From: an uncultured Granulosicoccaceae bacterium | GTDB taxonomy: Bacteria; Pseudomonadota; Gammaproteobacteria; Granulosicoccales; Granulosicoccaceae | Assembly: GCA_938028465.1 (NCBI GenBank) | Contig: CALJAA010000007.1 | Span: forward strand, 1-45,466 | Length of the DNA stretch: 45,466 nucleotides | Reading direction: 5' to 3' | Shown here: one piece after another, positions 44,401 through 45,466 of the stretch | Numbering within the stretch: the first letter of the stretch is position 1 | How the letters are laid out: every line of letters starts with the position of its first letter | The notes under the pieces: generated by a model | Seen by the model: the letters and a program-made list of their open reading frames with translations, nothing else | Database searches by the model: none | What the model was told of the DNA's origin: nothing | Made by a program: the position numbers and the translations under genes

Positions 44401-45090
44401 TCATGCATGTTCTCCTTTTACCGTTTTTGTTGACGATTCAGGATGCGCGGAATTAGCACGGCCTTCTTCAAATCTGCGGATGGTTGATGCTGTTACGCGA
44501 TTACCGAAGCCACCAGAAAAACGTACAAGGAAACGAGGCACACCGATATGCTTAGACAACAAATTAATTTTCATTCGCTTCAAAAAGCTGACAGTCCCCC
44601 ATTCGCATAACCCAGCATTAATCGCGTCCTCGATTGTGCTTAGTTGATACCAGGGCGCTGATTGCACAGCTTTATTCATCGATTCACGATCGCCATAATA
44701 ATCAAGTAAGGCGGTTGCTCGAGCATGGGCCGCACGAGTATCAGCAATTGCACCATCTGCATCTTGTGCCAGGCTATGAAAAGGCTTGAATTTTTCGCTC
44801 AGGACGAGGTAACCAAATTGATCTTTATCATCAACACCCGGGATGAGGATTAGCTCATCTGAATAGAAGGCATATCCAGGCAAAAGCGCCATAGTGACGT
44901 AACCAATTTCCGTCACAATGATATTGCGTGATTGATTAACAATATATTTATCATCAATCTTGCTTCTCACAGCGCTCGCCCTCGCCTCTTTAAGCACCTT
45001 GTTAACCGTATCGGTAGAGCTGTAGCGAGTTAGAATATTGCAGGCGTTGTCTGTCGCGGCTTCAGCACGTAGTTTGAGTAGTAAATTCAT
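44401..45090 (-). CDS. Unknown protein between cNMP-binding genes
   Basis: A 229-residue soluble protein, no signal peptide, no recognised family. ATG 45090 has AAAGGATG at good distance; a frame opening at 45141 lacks one. The N-terminal half is helical and charged; the middle has hydrophobic strands (YVTMALLPGYAFYSDELILIPG split as YVTMALLPGYAF and DELILIPGV). The end is basic with Ser/Thr. It converges on the stand-alone cNMP-binding gene, with 21 bases between stops, and is divergent from the next cNMP-binding gene. Confidence 0.65.
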   Translation of the reverse strand: MNLLLKLRAEAATDNACNILTRYSSTDTVNKVLKEARASAVRSKIDDKYIVNQSRNIIVTEIGYVTMALLPGYAFYSDELILIPGVDDKDQFGYLVLSEKFKPFHSLAQDADGAIADTRAAHARATALLDYYGDRESMNKAVQSAPWYQLSTIEDAINAGLCEWGTVSFLKRMKINLLSKHIGVPRFLVRFSGGFGNRVTASTIRRFEEGRANSAHPESSTKTVKGEHA

Positions 45091-45152
45091 AGATACATCC
45101 TTTATGGTTACCGCAGTAATCGCGTAGTTAGGATTCTGCAAGGGTGAGCAAA

Positions 45153-45263
45153 ATGAATTTGGTGGATACGGCAGAACGGACTGGTAAAAATACCCATTTC
45201 TTCAAATTAAGCAAAAATAGGCCGGCCTACGTCTCTGTCTGTACTTTTGACGAATTTGGCTAG
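45153..45263 (+). CDS. Possible 36-residue small protein
   Basis: A short open frame beginning MNLVDTAERTGKNTHFFKLS, with AGGGTGAG 5 bases before the ATG, a better ribosome-binding site than several larger genes here. It ends with TAG 45 bases before the next cNMP-binding gene on the same strand, so it could be its operon leader or a leader peptide. No homology is recognised; chance occurrence cannot be excluded. Confidence 0.3.
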   Translation: MNLVDTAERTGKNTHFFKLSKNRPAYVSVCTFDEFG

Positions 45264-45308
45264 ATAATGATTTTCGATATGGCCGGATTGGCGTTAATGG
45301 AGAGCTGC

Positions 45309-45466
45309 ATGAAAAACACCGAATCTATCCTTAGGAATATCGATTTATTTGCAGGTTTGGATGATCAATCTCTATCACTGTTAGGTGAACAATCCCGCAC
45401 CCTCAAATTTCGTAAAAACACCATACTGATGTCTGAGGGAGAAACGGGCGAAAGTCTTTACATTAT
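45309..45466 (+). CDS. Cyclic-nucleotide-binding (Crp-type) protein, cut by window end
   Basis: The first 52 residues of a Crp-type domain: ILRNIDLFAGLDDQSLSLL is the typical entry helix and LMSEGETGESLYI the first beta-roll strands with the Gly-Glu turn. GGAGAG precedes the ATG. The window ends before the phosphate-binding cassette and before any helix-turn-helix, so whether it is a transcription factor or another stand-alone sensor cannot be told. It is the third domain of this type within 4.6 kb. Confidence 0.8.
   Translation, partial: MKNTESILRNIDLFAGLDDQSLSLLGEQSRTLKFRKNTILMSEGETGESLYI

Noticed and set aside
1-45466. CRISPR arrays, tRNA or rRNA genes, IS transposases, prophage genes
   Set aside because: No regularly spaced repeats, tRNA-like cloverleaf arms, transposase motifs or phage structural genes were recognised on either strand by reading.

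Overview
The window reads as a stretch of chromosome from a Gram-negative bacterium, most likely a marine gammaproteobacterium. This rests on gene content: several lipobox lipoproteins, SixA, an IbaG-type BolA protein, Uup, an outer-membrane barrel, a LexA-type SOS box and two complete ABC uptake systems for betaine-like osmolytes. Base composition is moderate, in the mid-40s percent GC by eye. No rRNA, tRNA, CRISPR array, insertion sequence or prophage was seen. Names come from motif recognition alone; no database search was possible.

Layout. 1-9.2 kb: an inverted-repeat cluster, two tandem LysM/SH3-like lipoproteins, sixA, small unknowns, ibaG, an S41-family lipoprotein protease, an unknown protein with a Lys/Ala tail, and the ABC-F ATPase uup. 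9.2-18 kb: two glycine-betaine/choline-type ABC importers facing each other, one on each strand. They enclose an EamA permease and a uracil-DNA-glycosylase-like protein. A strong terminator hairpin in one system and a different stem-loop in the other lie just after the binding-protein gene, which would favour excess binding protein. 18-25.6 kb: small metabolic genes (alpha/beta hydrolase with divergent LysR, metallophosphoesterase, GFA, YCII, PNPOx-like, DUF1330, a dapA-like lyase, a class I amidotransferase, PhzF). 25.6-37.5 kb: nearly all on the minus strand. It holds membrane proteins, an MFS carrier, an outer-membrane barrel next to a divergent membrane-anchored LytTR regulator, a selenium-binding-protein/methanethiol-oxidase homologue, an ACT-type protein, three LysE/RhtB exporters, a second PhzF and a GNAT acetyltransferase.

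37.8-45.5 kb is the most interesting part. A full-length integron integrase has a perfect CTGT-N8-ACAG LexA box 25 bases before its start, yet no attI or attC site is recognisable around it. After a secreted RCC1-like protein comes a 1048-residue ABC-exporter-like protein. Almost every catalytic motif of its nucleotide-binding domain is substituted, the domain carries a long insert with an internal duplication, and it ends in a cyclic-nucleotide-binding domain with an intact phosphate-binding cassette. It is followed by a stand-alone cyclic-nucleotide-binding protein and, past an unknown gene on the other strand, the start of a third one cut by the window edge. This group of cNMP-type sensors around a catalytically degenerate exporter is the best candidate here for an uncharacterised system.
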